Below, piece by piece: positions 18,501 through 27,768 of a stretch of 64,000 nt of DNA. How positions within the stretch are numbered: position 1 is the stretch's first letter; every line of letters begins with the position of its first letter. This DNA comes from G963701675 sp963701675 (lineage in GTDB: Bacteria > Planctomycetota > Planctomycetia > Gemmatales > Gemmataceae), in contig OY969623.1 of assembly GCA_963701675.1 (NCBI GenBank), forward strand, positions 8,494,001 to 8,558,000. Reading direction: 5' to 3'. A program made the translations under genes and the position numbers. Under the pieces are notes generated by a model, which did not search any database, was not told the origin of the DNA, and was given only the letters and a program-made list of their open reading frames with translations.

Positions 18501-20107
18501 ATTGCCGCGATGGTCTCGGTGAGCCCACGCTCACGCGGCGCATTTGGACACTTCTTTCGCAGGCCGCTAAGAAGGCGAGACTCGGTGTCATTTCCGGTCG
18601 CCTCCACATAAACGACGGTTACATGCCCGCTGAGACTCGGCAACAAGCCCGCCTTCACCAGCGACGATTTGCCGCAACCGGACGGACCGTAGATTAGCCC
18701 CACGCGAAACGCGATGTCGGCATCGGTCTCCTCAGTTCGAATCTTCCAGAAGCGTACACTCTCCGGCAGACCGTCGCGGGCACGCGCCCCCGGCAACAGT
18801 TCGAGAAAGAAATCCTTATCGTTGTTGTCAAAAGAACCTAGCCCCTTCGGCACGACTTTGATCGGCTCTGGGTCTGGCGGAGGAGTCACCGGCGGCGATC
18901 GATTGGGGGTTGTCGGAGCCGGCGGTGGCGGCGGCGGGCGTACCGCAGATTTCTCACTTTCCGTGGCAGTTTTAAGAAAGTGCCTCAAATCAGCGGCAAA
19001 ATCGTGGGCGGTTGTGTACCGATCCGAATTGCGTCGTGCGAGTGCCTTTAAACAAATGCGTTCCAATTCCTTGGGAATGGAGTCGTTGATCTGCCGTGGC
19101 GGCCTGGCGTCGATATTCCTGATTTGCTCCAACATCTTGGGGATTGGACCATCCGCAACAGGACGGCGGCCGGTCAAAAGTTCATACAGCACCACGCCGA
19201 GACTAAATATGTCGGAGCGACCATCGACTAGATGCCCTTCGCCGCTCGCTTGCTCCGGACTCATGTAGGCGGGAGTGCCGCCGGCGCCGCCTGGTTTGCC
19301 GAAATCCTGTTCTTTCAAAGCCAATCCGAAGTCGGCCACGAATGGCGTACCGTTGGCATCGAGGAGGATGTTGGCCGGCTTCACATCTCGGTGAACCAGG
19401 CGGCGAACATGAGCGTAGTGCAGCGCGTCGGCAACGGTGGCCACGATCTCCGCCGATTCAGCGGACGTGGGACACGACTTCTTGATCTGCGTGGCCAGAT
19501 CGCTTCCTGTGATATAGCGCGAAACGACATAACAGGAGCCATCGGCGCTCCGGCCCGCATCGTAAACGGGAACAATGTTTGGATGCTCGTCGAGACGGAG
19601 GCTTGCCACAATACGGGCTTCGGTCAAGAATCTCTCCACATCGTCCGGCTGGACAATGAGGTGGGAGTGCGGCACCTTTATCGCTACTTGACGGCGGAGT
19701 TCGTCGTCATGCGCAAGATAAACTTTGCCGAAACCACCCTCGTCGAGGAATTCGATTACTCGATAACGGCCGATGTACGGAGGCGTTTCCGGCTTCGGCG
19801 GCTTCGACACAGCGGCGGGTGAGCCCACTAGGTCGTCGAGGTCCGACGCATTCAGCTGCGGAAATCGCGCGAGATATCCAGCGGGATTGAGGGTAACGTC
19901 TCGTCTGCGGCTCCACTCGATATCCAACGTGATCAACTCGAGTAGGAGAGCAGGGCGGATGTCTTCGCTTACTTCGGGAAGGTAGTCTTCAATGCGGGGT
20001 CGGCGGCCGGCGTGTTGGTCCGCTTCGAATCGGTCGCAGACGGCGTCCACGCGGAGCTTTTGCTCGACGGTTAACGCCCGATAATCTTTGGACCGCCCAG
20101 CGGACAC
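15568..20107 (-). CDS. Ser/Thr kinase - nSTAND NTPase - FGE-like domain protein (single frameshift near 18487)
   Basis: About 1512 residues after allowing for one extra base in the CCCTT run near 18484-18488. The GTG start at 20107 has GAGGAG 8 bases upstream. Order: planctomycete N-terminal helix region, Hanks kinase (GGFGKVYLA; HRDVKPAN at 239; DFG at 259; GGTPAYMSPEQ), Pro-rich linker, STAND NTPase (Walker A GPSGCGKSS at 474; Walker B VLIILDQFEQW after the shift), a membrane segment (LVALLLFGLIGFGAMEWFG), a helical repeat region, and a C-terminal FGE-sulfatase fold (GYRLPTEPERECAARAG; LGLFDMSGNVAELC). The usual catalytic Cys pair near the end is absent (GGGSYGNSRIRITTYA), so this domain is probably not an oxidase. 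A signalling role is inferred. Confidence 0.87.
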
Positions 20108-20213
20108 GGGGCGAACTCCTCTGTTGCCGGTTCTTGCGGTGCGACTGTTCGATTGTAGGTGGGGAGTGCGTCGGATGTAAAGTGTTTTTGACCGAACTGG
20201 TCCGTAGGGCTGG

Positions 20214-20292
20214 TTAGCCGCGACGCGAGTCTTCCAAGCGCAGCGCGGTTGCCACCCAGCGCTCCGCTCCGAAGACTCCGCGTCGCGGCTAA
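20214..20292. repeat. 79-base REPIN-like long hairpin
   Basis: The arms 20214-20234 and 20271-20292 are inverted copies starting TTAGCCGCGACGCG, differing by one inserted G. Pairing continues inward (AGCGCAGCGC against GCGCTCCGCT, one mismatch), giving about 33 paired positions around a short loop. It lies between the start of the kinase gene and the stop of the TPR gene. The arms contain GAGTCTTC/GAAGACTC, the octamer that also forms the loop core of the hairpins at 49292-49440. Confidence 0.7.
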
Positions 20293-20301
20293 TTGATTGG
20301 A

Positions 20302-23300
20302 CTACCGCCGCTCCATCTCATCGAGCAGCTTACCGCAGGCCATGCGTTCCACCGGATGGAGTTTGTTTCGGTCCAGGCCGAGTTCTTTGGCCTTGCGATA
20401 GGCGTTGATTGCCGCATCACGATTGTTCGCCATGTGGTAGGCACGTGCCAGATGGAAGTATCGAGAGGCGGTCGGTGCATCGAGAGAAACCGCCTTCTGT
20501 AGATCGGCAATCGCCTTCGCTGAATCTCCCATCGCCAGGTGCACCATGGCGCGCGTGTCGAGGAGCTCAGCGCGCGGACCGAGCAATTCCAGCGCGTTTT
20601 CAATGAGTGGCCGTGCCGCTGATCCATCGCCCGTTCGAAGTGCCATCAGCCACGCCCGGTTGTTCATCGCCACAATATTGTGCGGTTCCAGTTTGAGAAC
20701 CGACTCATAGAGTTGCTCCTCTTCCTGATACTTACCGCGCTGTCCCTGAAGATCGGCCAGGTGCATGAGGAGCGGCGTTGATTTTGGTTTCTGCTCGAGG
20801 GCGGCTTTCAGCCACCGCTCGACCCGGAGGTAATCCGCGTCGCTGGGTTTGGTGGATTTCAAGACGTTGATGCTAGCGCCGCCCACCGCTTCAGGTGCGC
20901 ACGTTTTCCATGCTTGCTCACAAAGATCGAGGGCCTCGTTGAGGCGGTTAGCGCGACTCAGGTAACCGATGAGGACGAAGAGCTCATCGGGACGTGCGTC
21001 TTTGCGTGCGAGGTGCTGTTTGAGTAATGCGATGGCACGGTCGTCTTGCCCTTGGGCCTTGTGGAGTTGTACGCGCAGTTCGACGGTTCCCAAGGTGCCC
21101 GACGGTGCGTTTCTCGCCTTTTCCAGATCTTCCAGAGCTCGAATCGCCGTTTCGGCGTCAGCTAGCTTGCCTGATCGCAACAGGTTCTGTGCGTAATACG
21201 CCACGTAGAGCGGTTGCTGTCCGTGTTCCGCGATCAAGCTACGCAGCACGTCGGCCGCCCGACTCCACGCGCCTTCAGATTCGTAGAGTTGCATGAGCAA
21301 GAACTGATCGTCGGCCGTTTGCATTTGTCGCCGACCGAGGTCTTCCAGAAGCGACACAGCTTTGGTGCGACCCAAGCTGTGTGAAGCGAGCACACATGCC
21401 CGAGCGCGTTGTTCCTCCGTGCCGTCGTCGCTCGGCTTCATGGCGGTTTCGACAATTCGATTCGTGTCGTCCAAGCGCAGGCCAACCAGTGCGAGAGCTT
21501 CTTGGTAGGACTTGAAGTGGCCGCGGCTGCCCAACACAATCGCCAGCGATCGGCGTGCCCAGGCGGTGTCGCTTTCGCTTGCGCCGGTTTGCTTCATGAC
21601 GCGACGAAGCAGCGGTTCCGCGTCGGCGGTACGACCCGCCTTGATGTAATATGTCACGACGCTCCGGATCGTGCGCAGGTCGTGCGGGCTAGCGTTGAGG
21701 GCGGCTTGGTAGAACTTCAGGGCTTCGTCTCGCCGACCGATTGCCTCGACGCACTGCGCCAACGCCAACGACGCTTGGTCCTTGGGCAGTTTTGCCCGTG
21801 CCTGTTCCGTGACTTTTTCGGCCGCATCGGGGTCGCGACGCGCGAGGAATTGGACGAGGGACACCCACGTCTCGGCATGCGTCTCGCCTAGCTCGACGGC
21901 GCGGCGCAGGTTTTGCTCGGCTTCCGCATGACGTCCGCTGGCGGCCATGACGTGTCCCAGCCACAGGTGGTCGCGGTAGTCGTTGGAGGCGCCGGACACC
22001 GCGCCTTGCGCCAGTTCCAACGCCGACTCGGGATTGTTGGTACGCAGCGAGACCATCGCGGCGATTTGTTTCATTTCCTTCGTCAGAATGTCCTTCTGGA
22101 GCCGCTGGATCTCTTGATTGGCCTCGCTGTAGCGGTGCGCCTGGTAGAGCAACAGCACCAGCGGGCGCACGGCCCGGGCACTTCGGTCACCAAGCTCGAT
22201 GGCCTTTCGATAATGGGCTATCGCCAGCTCTGGTCGTTTCTGCAAGCGATCAAGCTCCGCCTTCGCCAGGGGGATGGCCGGCCAACTCGGGCGTTGCGAT
22301 GCTAGTTGATCTAGGATTTGACGCGCTTCGTTGAGCGTGTCCTTGTCGAGCTTCCGCTCGCTCTGACGGATGAGAAACAGTGCCTTGGCGTACCGCGCGT
22401 AATCCCCGTTCTCGCCTTCGATCTTCTTGATTTCATCCAGTGCCGCGCGTGTCTCAGCATCGTTGCCTTTGCTCAGCGCAATCTCGAACAACAGCATTCG
22501 AAGGCGTGGGTCATGTTGCTGCTGGGGATGCTGAATCAGTTGTTTCCAGATTCGTTCGGCGAGCGCTGTTTCTCCAAGCTGCGATGCCGTGGCGCCCAGT
22601 CCGCTTAGCAGCCTAGCCTGTTGCTCCGCGGAGAACTTGTCGAGATTGTTAGACAATTGAGTCACGGCCGCCACAGCTTCGGGACCGCGCCGGGCCGACC
22701 AATAGCGTGCCCGCGCCAAACGAGATTCCACCGAATCGCCGTGCTGTTGCTCCGCGTGCTCCAAAAACGACTCGGCGTCTTTCCACTCACCGCGCCGGCA
22801 GGCAACGGCGACCAGCGCGGTCCAGAATTCAAGCTGCTCGGGGTCTCGGTCTTTCGCCTTAACGAGGAGTTCTTGGGCTTCAACGAATTTGTTCTGAGCC
22901 ACGAGCAAATGTGCCCGCAGGAGAACGGCTTCTTGGCCGTCGGGCTTCGATTTTTCCACATGAGCCAGCGCGGTTTCAACACCTCGCCAGTCGGGGTTCC
23001 GCTGTTGCAGGTTTTGCTCAATGCGAAGTTGTGCCATGTCGATCCAGTAGGCGGCATCGGTGTCCGGCGTCACGTTTAGTTTGCCCATCTGGTCGTAAAG
23101 TTTGACGGCTTCATCAACCTGCCCCAAGGCGCGATACGCCGTTGCCAAGCCTACGTACGCTGGAACGGAGTTTGAATCGCGCGCCAGCGCCCGGCGATAG
23201 GCTTCCATTTGCCGTGCCGGCTCGCGCAACTGGCCGTAGCACTCCCCCAAATGCAGGTCCACTTGCGTAAGAAGATCTTTGTTCGATACGGGATCACCGT

Positions 23301-24462
23301 CCAACACCATTCGGGATCGTTCGAAAAGACGGGCGGCCGCGTTCCATTCCTCCTTGCGATGAAGCAATCGCGCTTGCAAGTACGGGACAGCCGATGAGCC
23401 GGTCCTTTCGAGCTGCGCGACTAAGGCCTCGGCTTCCTTTAGCTTCGTCGGGTCGGTTTGATCCAGCAGGATATTGATCAATGTCCAATGCAGATCGGCC
23501 TGTGCAGACCCTGTAAGCACTCTGATTCCGTTGCGAAGACAGGAAACGGCCTCGTCAGGTTTTTCGGACATTACCTCCAGCCGAGCCCGAGCGCTATAAA
23601 GGCGTGGTTCTTTTGGGTGATTCGCCAGGCCACGGTCGAGAGCGGCCCGGCCCATGTCCCAGTTCTTCTTGGAAAGAGCCACCTCAGTGGCCGCGAGAAT
23701 GGTGTCGACATCGTCCGGCGCCAGTGCGGCCGCCCGGGCGATGTCCTCGGCGCCCTCGTCCGTCGAGCCGTGTTTTAGCCGATATTCGCCGCGGAAAAGG
23801 TGCGCTCTTGGTGATTCGCGATTGGCGCTGACCATGTTGTTCATCGTTTGATCCGCCTGTTCCGACTGTTGCAGCGATCCACGATATAGCGCCGAAAGGC
23901 GGACGTAGCTATCCAGGTGATCCGGGGATTTTTGCACTGCTAACGTGTAATACGAAGCGGCGATTTCCGGAGCGCGCGGGTTGTCGCGTTCGGCTTCCCA
24001 ACAGGCGCCGAGGAGGTGTGCAACCTCGCCGTCATCGGGATACTTCTTGTGCAGTATCTCCAAGTGTTCTTTGGCGACCTTCAGTCTCGGACGCGGCGGC
24101 GCCATGGCCAGGCGCACAACGAGTCGCCGCAAATCGTGGCGTTCGGGATCACGGGTGATAATAGGTTCGAGGACGAATAGCGCGTCGCTTCGGGCCCGAT
24201 GTGTGGTTGCGAGCTTCTCGCCGGCCAACAGTTGCCCGAGTTCGGCACGGCGGTCCTGGTCCTGGGGTTCGAATTCCAGGTATCTCCGTAGGTACTTGGC
24301 GGCGTCGGCCGCGGCGTCTTCCTGCCGGGCCCGGTCGGCCTGCCACAGTAAGGCGCGGGCAATCCGGCCCGTCTGAAGGTAGTGGATTCCGAAGACGATT
24401 CCGGCAACGCCGATAACCGTCGCCAACGAGATCAAGAAAAATCGAACGTTAAAAGTTCTCAT
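20302..24462 (-). CDS. Large membrane-anchored TPR protein
   Basis: 1386 residues from the ATG at 24462 (GGAG 9 bases upstream). The open frame extends to 24588, but the membrane segment FFLISLATVIGVAGIVFGIHY begins just after 24462, fitting a signal anchor. The rest is a long run of tetratricopeptide repeats, with elements such as LLGACWEAERDNPRAPEIAASYYTLA-type helices, AYVGLATAYRALGQ and YFHLARAYHMANN. TPR arrays act as protein-binding scaffolds. PrsT-like TPR proteins accompany PEP-CTERM/exosortase loci, and one starts 300 bases away here, so a related role is possible but inferred. No enzymatic domain is seen. Confidence 0.85.
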   Translation of the reverse strand: MRTFNVRFFLISLATVIGVAGIVFGIHYLQTGRIARALLWQADRARQEDAAADAAKYLRRYLEFEPQDQDRRAELGQLLAGEKLATTHRARSDALFVLEPIITRDPERHDLRRLVVRLAMAPPRPRLKVAKEHLEILHKKYPDDGEVAHLLGACWEAERDNPRAPEIAASYYTLAVQKSPDHLDSYVRLSALYRGSLQQSEQADQTMNNMVSANRESPRAHLFRGEYRLKHGSTDEGAEDIARAAALAPDDVDTILAATEVALSKKNWDMGRAALDRGLANHPKEPRLYSARARLEVMSEKPDEAVSCLRNGIRVLTGSAQADLHWTLINILLDQTDPTKLKEAEALVAQLERTGSSAVPYLQARLLHRKEEWNAAARLFERSRMVLDGDPVSNKDLLTQVDLHLGECYGQLREPARQMEAYRRALARDSNSVPAYVGLATAYRALGQVDEAVKLYDQMGKLNVTPDTDAAYWIDMAQLRIEQNLQQRNPDWRGVETALAHVEKSKPDGQEAVLLRAHLLVAQNKFVEAQELLVKAKDRDPEQLEFWTALVAVACRRGEWKDAESFLEHAEQQHGDSVESRLARARYWSARRGPEAVAAVTQLSNNLDKFSAEQQARLLSGLGATASQLGETALAERIWKQLIQHPQQQHDPRLRMLLFEIALSKGNDAETRAALDEIKKIEGENGDYARYAKALFLIRQSERKLDKDTLNEARQILDQLASQRPSWPAIPLAKAELDRLQKRPELAIAHYRKAIELGDRSARAVRPLVLLLYQAHRYSEANQEIQRLQKDILTKEMKQIAAMVSLRTNNPESALELAQGAVSGASNDYRDHLWLGHVMAASGRHAEAEQNLRRAVELGETHAETWVSLVQFLARRDPDAAEKVTEQARAKLPKDQASLALAQCVEAIGRRDEALKFYQAALNASPHDLRTIRSVVTYYIKAGRTADAEPLLRRVMKQTGASESDTAWARRSLAIVLGSRGHFKSYQEALALVGLRLDDTNRIVETAMKPSDDGTEEQRARACVLASHSLGRTKAVSLLEDLGRRQMQTADDQFLLMQLYESEGAWSRAADVLRSLIAEHGQQPLYVAYYAQNLLRSGKLADAETAIRALEDLEKARNAPSGTLGTVELRVQLHKAQGQDDRAIALLKQHLARKDARPDELFVLIGYLSRANRLNEALDLCEQAWKTCAPEAVGGASINVLKSTKPSDADYLRVERWLKAALEQKPKSTPLLMHLADLQGQRGKYQEEEQLYESVLKLEPHNIVAMNNRAWLMALRTGDGSAARPLIENALELLGPRAELLDTRAMVHLAMGDSAKAIADLQKAVSLDAPTASRYFHLARAYHMANNRDAAINAYRKAKELGLDRNKLHPVERMACGKLLDEMERR

Positions 24463-24764
24463 GGAAGGTCGCTCCATCCGTGTTGCCATGAGGAATGTGA
24501 ACCGACCGGAAGGGAGCCGATCCGAAATGCGAAGAGAAACCACCCCGAGGCAGGGCGGCCGGCGTGGTAAATGGCCGAGTACCGGCAACGGGTCGCGTGC
24601 CGGTACTCAGCCAAGGTTCGGGTCGGGGTCAACCGTATCGGGCCAGGAACGCCGCGTTGTCTCCTTAGTTTCCTTCGTCCATCACGCTTCGAGAGGGACG
24701 CTTCTCGTGGTTGCTCTTCTCTGTCCACTCTCGCCTGGCGGCTCGATCGGGAGTCGAGCGAAAA
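24463..24764. other. Intergenic region with strong hairpin at 24573-24612
   Basis: No gene is supported in these 302 bases. A hairpin with 15-bp arms (24573-24587 and 24598-24612, one mismatch, core GAGTACCGGCA/TGCCGGTACTC) closes a 10-base loop. There is no T tract on either side, so it is not a classical terminator. A shorter GCTCGA/TCGAGC hairpin lies near 24744-24762, just after the PEP-CTERM gene stop. Confidence 0.55.
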
Positions 24765-25442
24765 CTACGCCGACTTCTGAGCGCGACGCTTCCGCCAGGA
24801 AGCCGCTCCCAGGAAGGAGGCGCCGAGGCACGACAGTAACAGAGTCGAAGGTTCCGGAGTGGGACGCACCGGCGGATCACCGGGGTCGCCATCGCCATCG
24901 CCGCCGCCACCATCGCCCGGCGGGACTCGTTCCACGTTTACGTGGGCGCTGATCGTACCGGCATTCGCGGCGCCTGGAGGTCCTGGCGGGGCGTACGGTC
25001 CGATCGAAACGGAGTACTTGTTGCTGCCCAGGATCAATTCCTGGAGAGTTTCACCCGTAAACGTGTTGGTCAGGTTGGCGTTGCTGGTTGAAAACGCGCC
25101 GGCCAGGTAGCCGGTGAACGCCATCTCGCCGCTCCGACCGGACTCGATGTCCGTCAACGTTAATGCGAGGCTGTAATCGCCCTGCGCTATCGTGTCCGGA
25201 GTGGCAACGGGGGCCGAACTGAACGTCCGGAGGTTCGTGGCCACGATGTCCGACGGGCCGCTTGCTTGCACGGCGGGCTGCAGGGTCAGGCTAACGCCGC
25301 CCGTGCCGCCGCCGTCCGCCGCGATGACCAAGCTGGCGGGCGTCCAGCTATAGTCCCATTGAATCGGTTCCGCGCGGGCCTGAATCCCGGCCAAGACGAG
25401 CAAGCCGAGAGTGGCCCCAAAGATTTGAGCCAGTGACTTCAT
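24765..25442 (-). CDS. PEP-CTERM sorting domain protein
   Basis: 225 residues: a signal peptide (IFGATLGLLVLAGIQARA), a Ser/Thr/Gly-rich extracellular part, an acidic and Pro/Gly-rich linker, and a C-terminal PEP-CTERM tail made of PEPSTLLL, a hydrophobic segment (LSCLGASFLGAAS) and the basic end WRKRRAQKSA. Such tails are recognised by exosortases and cut or transferred during export. The matching exosortase is encoded 6 kb upstream at 31714. AAGGAA precedes the ATG by 8 bases. No known domain is seen in the extracellular part. It may be a substrate of the local system and associate with its polysaccharide. Confidence 0.85.
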   Translation of the reverse strand: MKSLAQIFGATLGLLVLAGIQARAEPIQWDYSWTPASLVIAADGGGTGGVSLTLQPAVQASGPSDIVATNLRTFSSAPVATPDTIAQGDYSLALTLTDIESGRSGEMAFTGYLAGAFSTSNANLTNTFTGETLQELILGSNKYSVSIGPYAPPGPPGAANAGTISAHVNVERVPPGDGGGGDGDGDPGDPPVRPTPEPSTLLLSCLGASFLGAASWRKRRAQKSA

Positions 25443-25714
25443 GCGTGGGTTCCTTTCCTGTCCTTAGTACAGTCCACGAGAAACGGGAAACCTTTCGAAC
25501 GTATCGATTCATCCATGCTTTGGTCGATAAGAACCAAACCCCGAGTTTGCCTCTTACCTCCTTCCGTTCGATGGGGCGACCGTCACAGGTCGCACCACAG
25601 CGGGGCATATCCTAAACACACCCGTAAGTCGGTGTCAATAAAGACTTAGCTCGCCAACACTGAGTCGATTCACGCAATCGAGGCGGACGCCGTCGAATGC
25701 GAGGTTTCGGCGAA

Positions 25715-27733
25715 TCAAGCGGCGGCCGTCAAGTTCCACTTGGGCAGCTCCCGCGACGATTTCCGGCTCGAATGTACGTCCGAAATCGTCCCAAATCGAA
25801 AATCTCGCAATAACTGATTCAGGCGAGGTTCAGTTCGATGCAAGTTGACGTAATGCCGGAATGCGGACATTCGACGTGGCCGAAGTCGCGGCTGTTCGGG
25901 ATCGAGCTCCCACGGATGCAAATAGACCACGAACGGTCGCCCGGCTTGATTCATGCGTTGCAACATATGCCGTGTTAGCGCGTACGGATACAGCCGGAAA
26001 TAGCCGCCGCCGCCGACGGGGAAGGGATACCCGAAGGCGCGATACACCGCCATAGGAAATTCCCAGAGTGCGCCAGCCGGCCGCGTTATCTCATGTGGCT
26101 CGGACAGAGCTCCGGGAATGCCATACCGGTCGTGCAGTGTCGGATAAATGCTCGAGTCGAATCGAAAACCTTCGTCAATCAAGATGTCGAGCGCCCAAAG
26201 ACTCTGATGAGTTATGGAGAAGCAAGGCGCGCGATAGGCCGATACGCCCACCCCCGCCGCATCCTCGATCGCCGTTCGTGCTCGGCGAAGGTCTTCTCGG
26301 AATTCATCGGGCGTCTGTTGATACACCAACCGATGGCAGTAACTGTGGCAGCCGACTTCATGGCCGGCCCGAACAAGGCGTCGAACGAGTTGAGGGTTTC
26401 TCTCGGCGATCCATCCGAGGACGAAGAATGTCGCGCGCACGTCCGCGGTGTCCAACGCCCGCATGATTCGGTCCATCCCGATGGAGACGCGCGATTCAAA
26501 ACCTTCCCACTGCGAACGATCGATGAACGACTCGAAACCGGTGACTTGAAAATAATCCTCGACGTCCACGGTAAGTGAATTAAGCACCGGCGATTGGGTC
26601 CGATCGAGCGGTCGGTTCGGCGCTTGCGGCGCTGGGAAAACGCGCGGGAGCGAAGGAACCGTTGCCGCATTCCGATCTGGTCGCCTCATCCAGATCCGAC
26701 TGAGCTGGCGAAAGGTCTCGATGAGCACTCCGGCGCCGGCCCCGCCGTGGATCATGGCAAATACGCACGGTAACCACGGCAGCAAGCGCAAATCGCGCGC
26801 TCGAAAGGAAAGCCAAAGCGAGTGACCTGCCACGATTCCAACGTAGGCATAAATCGCGACGAAGTATGGGACGGCGAAAACCGGCGCCATCCAGGCGAGG
26901 CATGCGCCGAATACAACGGCAAGCAGAAACAACGCTGGTGTGATTGACGACAGACTAAACGTGCGCGGATGCTTCCATAACAACCGCGCGCGGCCTCGTC
27001 CGTATCGGCACAGTTGCTTGAAAAGCCCGCCGAGACTTGCACGTGGGTGATAGCGGACTTCAACCAGCGGAGTGAAGTAACACGTCAGCCCTGCCGCATC
27101 CACCCGGTGATTGAACTCGACGTCCTCGCACGCGTCGAATTCCTCATCGAAGAACCCGACGGTTTCAAACACCTCACGTCTATAGGCAATGCCAACGCTC
27201 TGCGGTCGGACAAAGCCCTCGCGGCAAGCATAGATCCACGACGCGGGATGATGACCCAAGCGCGAGGACCGAGCCATGGCGATGGCACGCTGCAACGGCG
27301 TTGCCCCGGTAATATCCAGCGGCTGGGGTCTCCCAACGCAGTCGGCGCCGCTGCGATGAAACGCATCGGCGAGGGATTCGAGATAATGAGCGTTATCCAG
27401 CTGGGTGTGTCCGTCGACGACGACTACGTAATCGCTGCGCGCTGCCTGAACGGCAATGTTTCGTCCGGCGCTGGACCAGCGTTTCGGATTGTGCAGCAGT
27501 CGGAGATTCGGATGATCCGGTTGCATCGACCGCACGAGGTCCGGCGTGCCGTCGTTGGAGTCGCCGTCCGCAACGATGACCTCGAAACGATCCAAGTCGT
27601 ATTTCTGACGAAGGAGGCTGTCGAGCGTGTGTTGAATGAATGGAGCTTCATTTCGGATGGGAACAATTACGGAGATGAATGGCGCGGCGCGCGCGAAGCC
27701 GGCGGCCGCTCGACAGCGTGCCGCTCTTCGCAT
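25715..27733 (-). CDS. GT2 glycosyltransferase fused to exosortase-associated polysaccharide deacetylase
   Basis: About 672 residues. The N-terminal half is a membrane GT2 (ISVIVPIRNEAPFIQHTLDS; VVVVDGHTQ; ACEDVEFNHRV) with hydrophobic segments near 270-340. The C-terminal half is a carbohydrate esterase 4 deacetylase of the PEP-CTERM-associated DUF3473 type (LTVDVEDYFQV; HEVGCHSYCHRLVY; YRAPCFSIT; FVVYLHPWELD). The pair would polymerise and deacetylate an amino-sugar glycan. The start is uncertain. ATG 27733 is in frame but lacks a ribosome site. GGAGGG precedes an out-of-frame ATG at 27744, so one base may be missing in the GC run near 27690. The open frame extends to 27826. Confidence 0.83.
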   Translation of the reverse strand: MRRAARCRAAAGFARAAPFISVIVPIRNEAPFIQHTLDSLLRQKYDLDRFEVIVADGDSNDGTPDLVRSMQPDHPNLRLLHNPKRWSSAGRNIAVQAARSDYVVVVDGHTQLDNAHYLESLADAFHRSGADCVGRPQPLDITGATPLQRAIAMARSSRLGHHPASWIYACREGFVRPQSVGIAYRREVFETVGFFDEEFDACEDVEFNHRVDAAGLTCYFTPLVEVRYHPRASLGGLFKQLCRYGRGRARLLWKHPRTFSLSSITPALFLLAVVFGACLAWMAPVFAVPYFVAIYAYVGIVAGHSLWLSFRARDLRLLPWLPCVFAMIHGGAGAGVLIETFRQLSRIWMRRPDRNAATVPSLPRVFPAPQAPNRPLDRTQSPVLNSLTVDVEDYFQVTGFESFIDRSQWEGFESRVSIGMDRIMRALDTADVRATFFVLGWIAERNPQLVRRLVRAGHEVGCHSYCHRLVYQQTPDEFREDLRRARTAIEDAAGVGVSAYRAPCFSITHQSLWALDILIDEGFRFDSSIYPTLHDRYGIPGALSEPHEITRPAGALWEFPMAVYRAFGYPFPVGGGGYFRLYPYALTRHMLQRMNQAGRPFVVYLHPWELDPEQPRLRPRRMSAFRHYVNLHRTEPRLNQLLRDFRFGTISDVHSSRKSSRELPKWNLTAAA

Positions 27734-27768
27734 AATTGCGACATGGTTCGCCCTCCGTGGCGCGGTTT

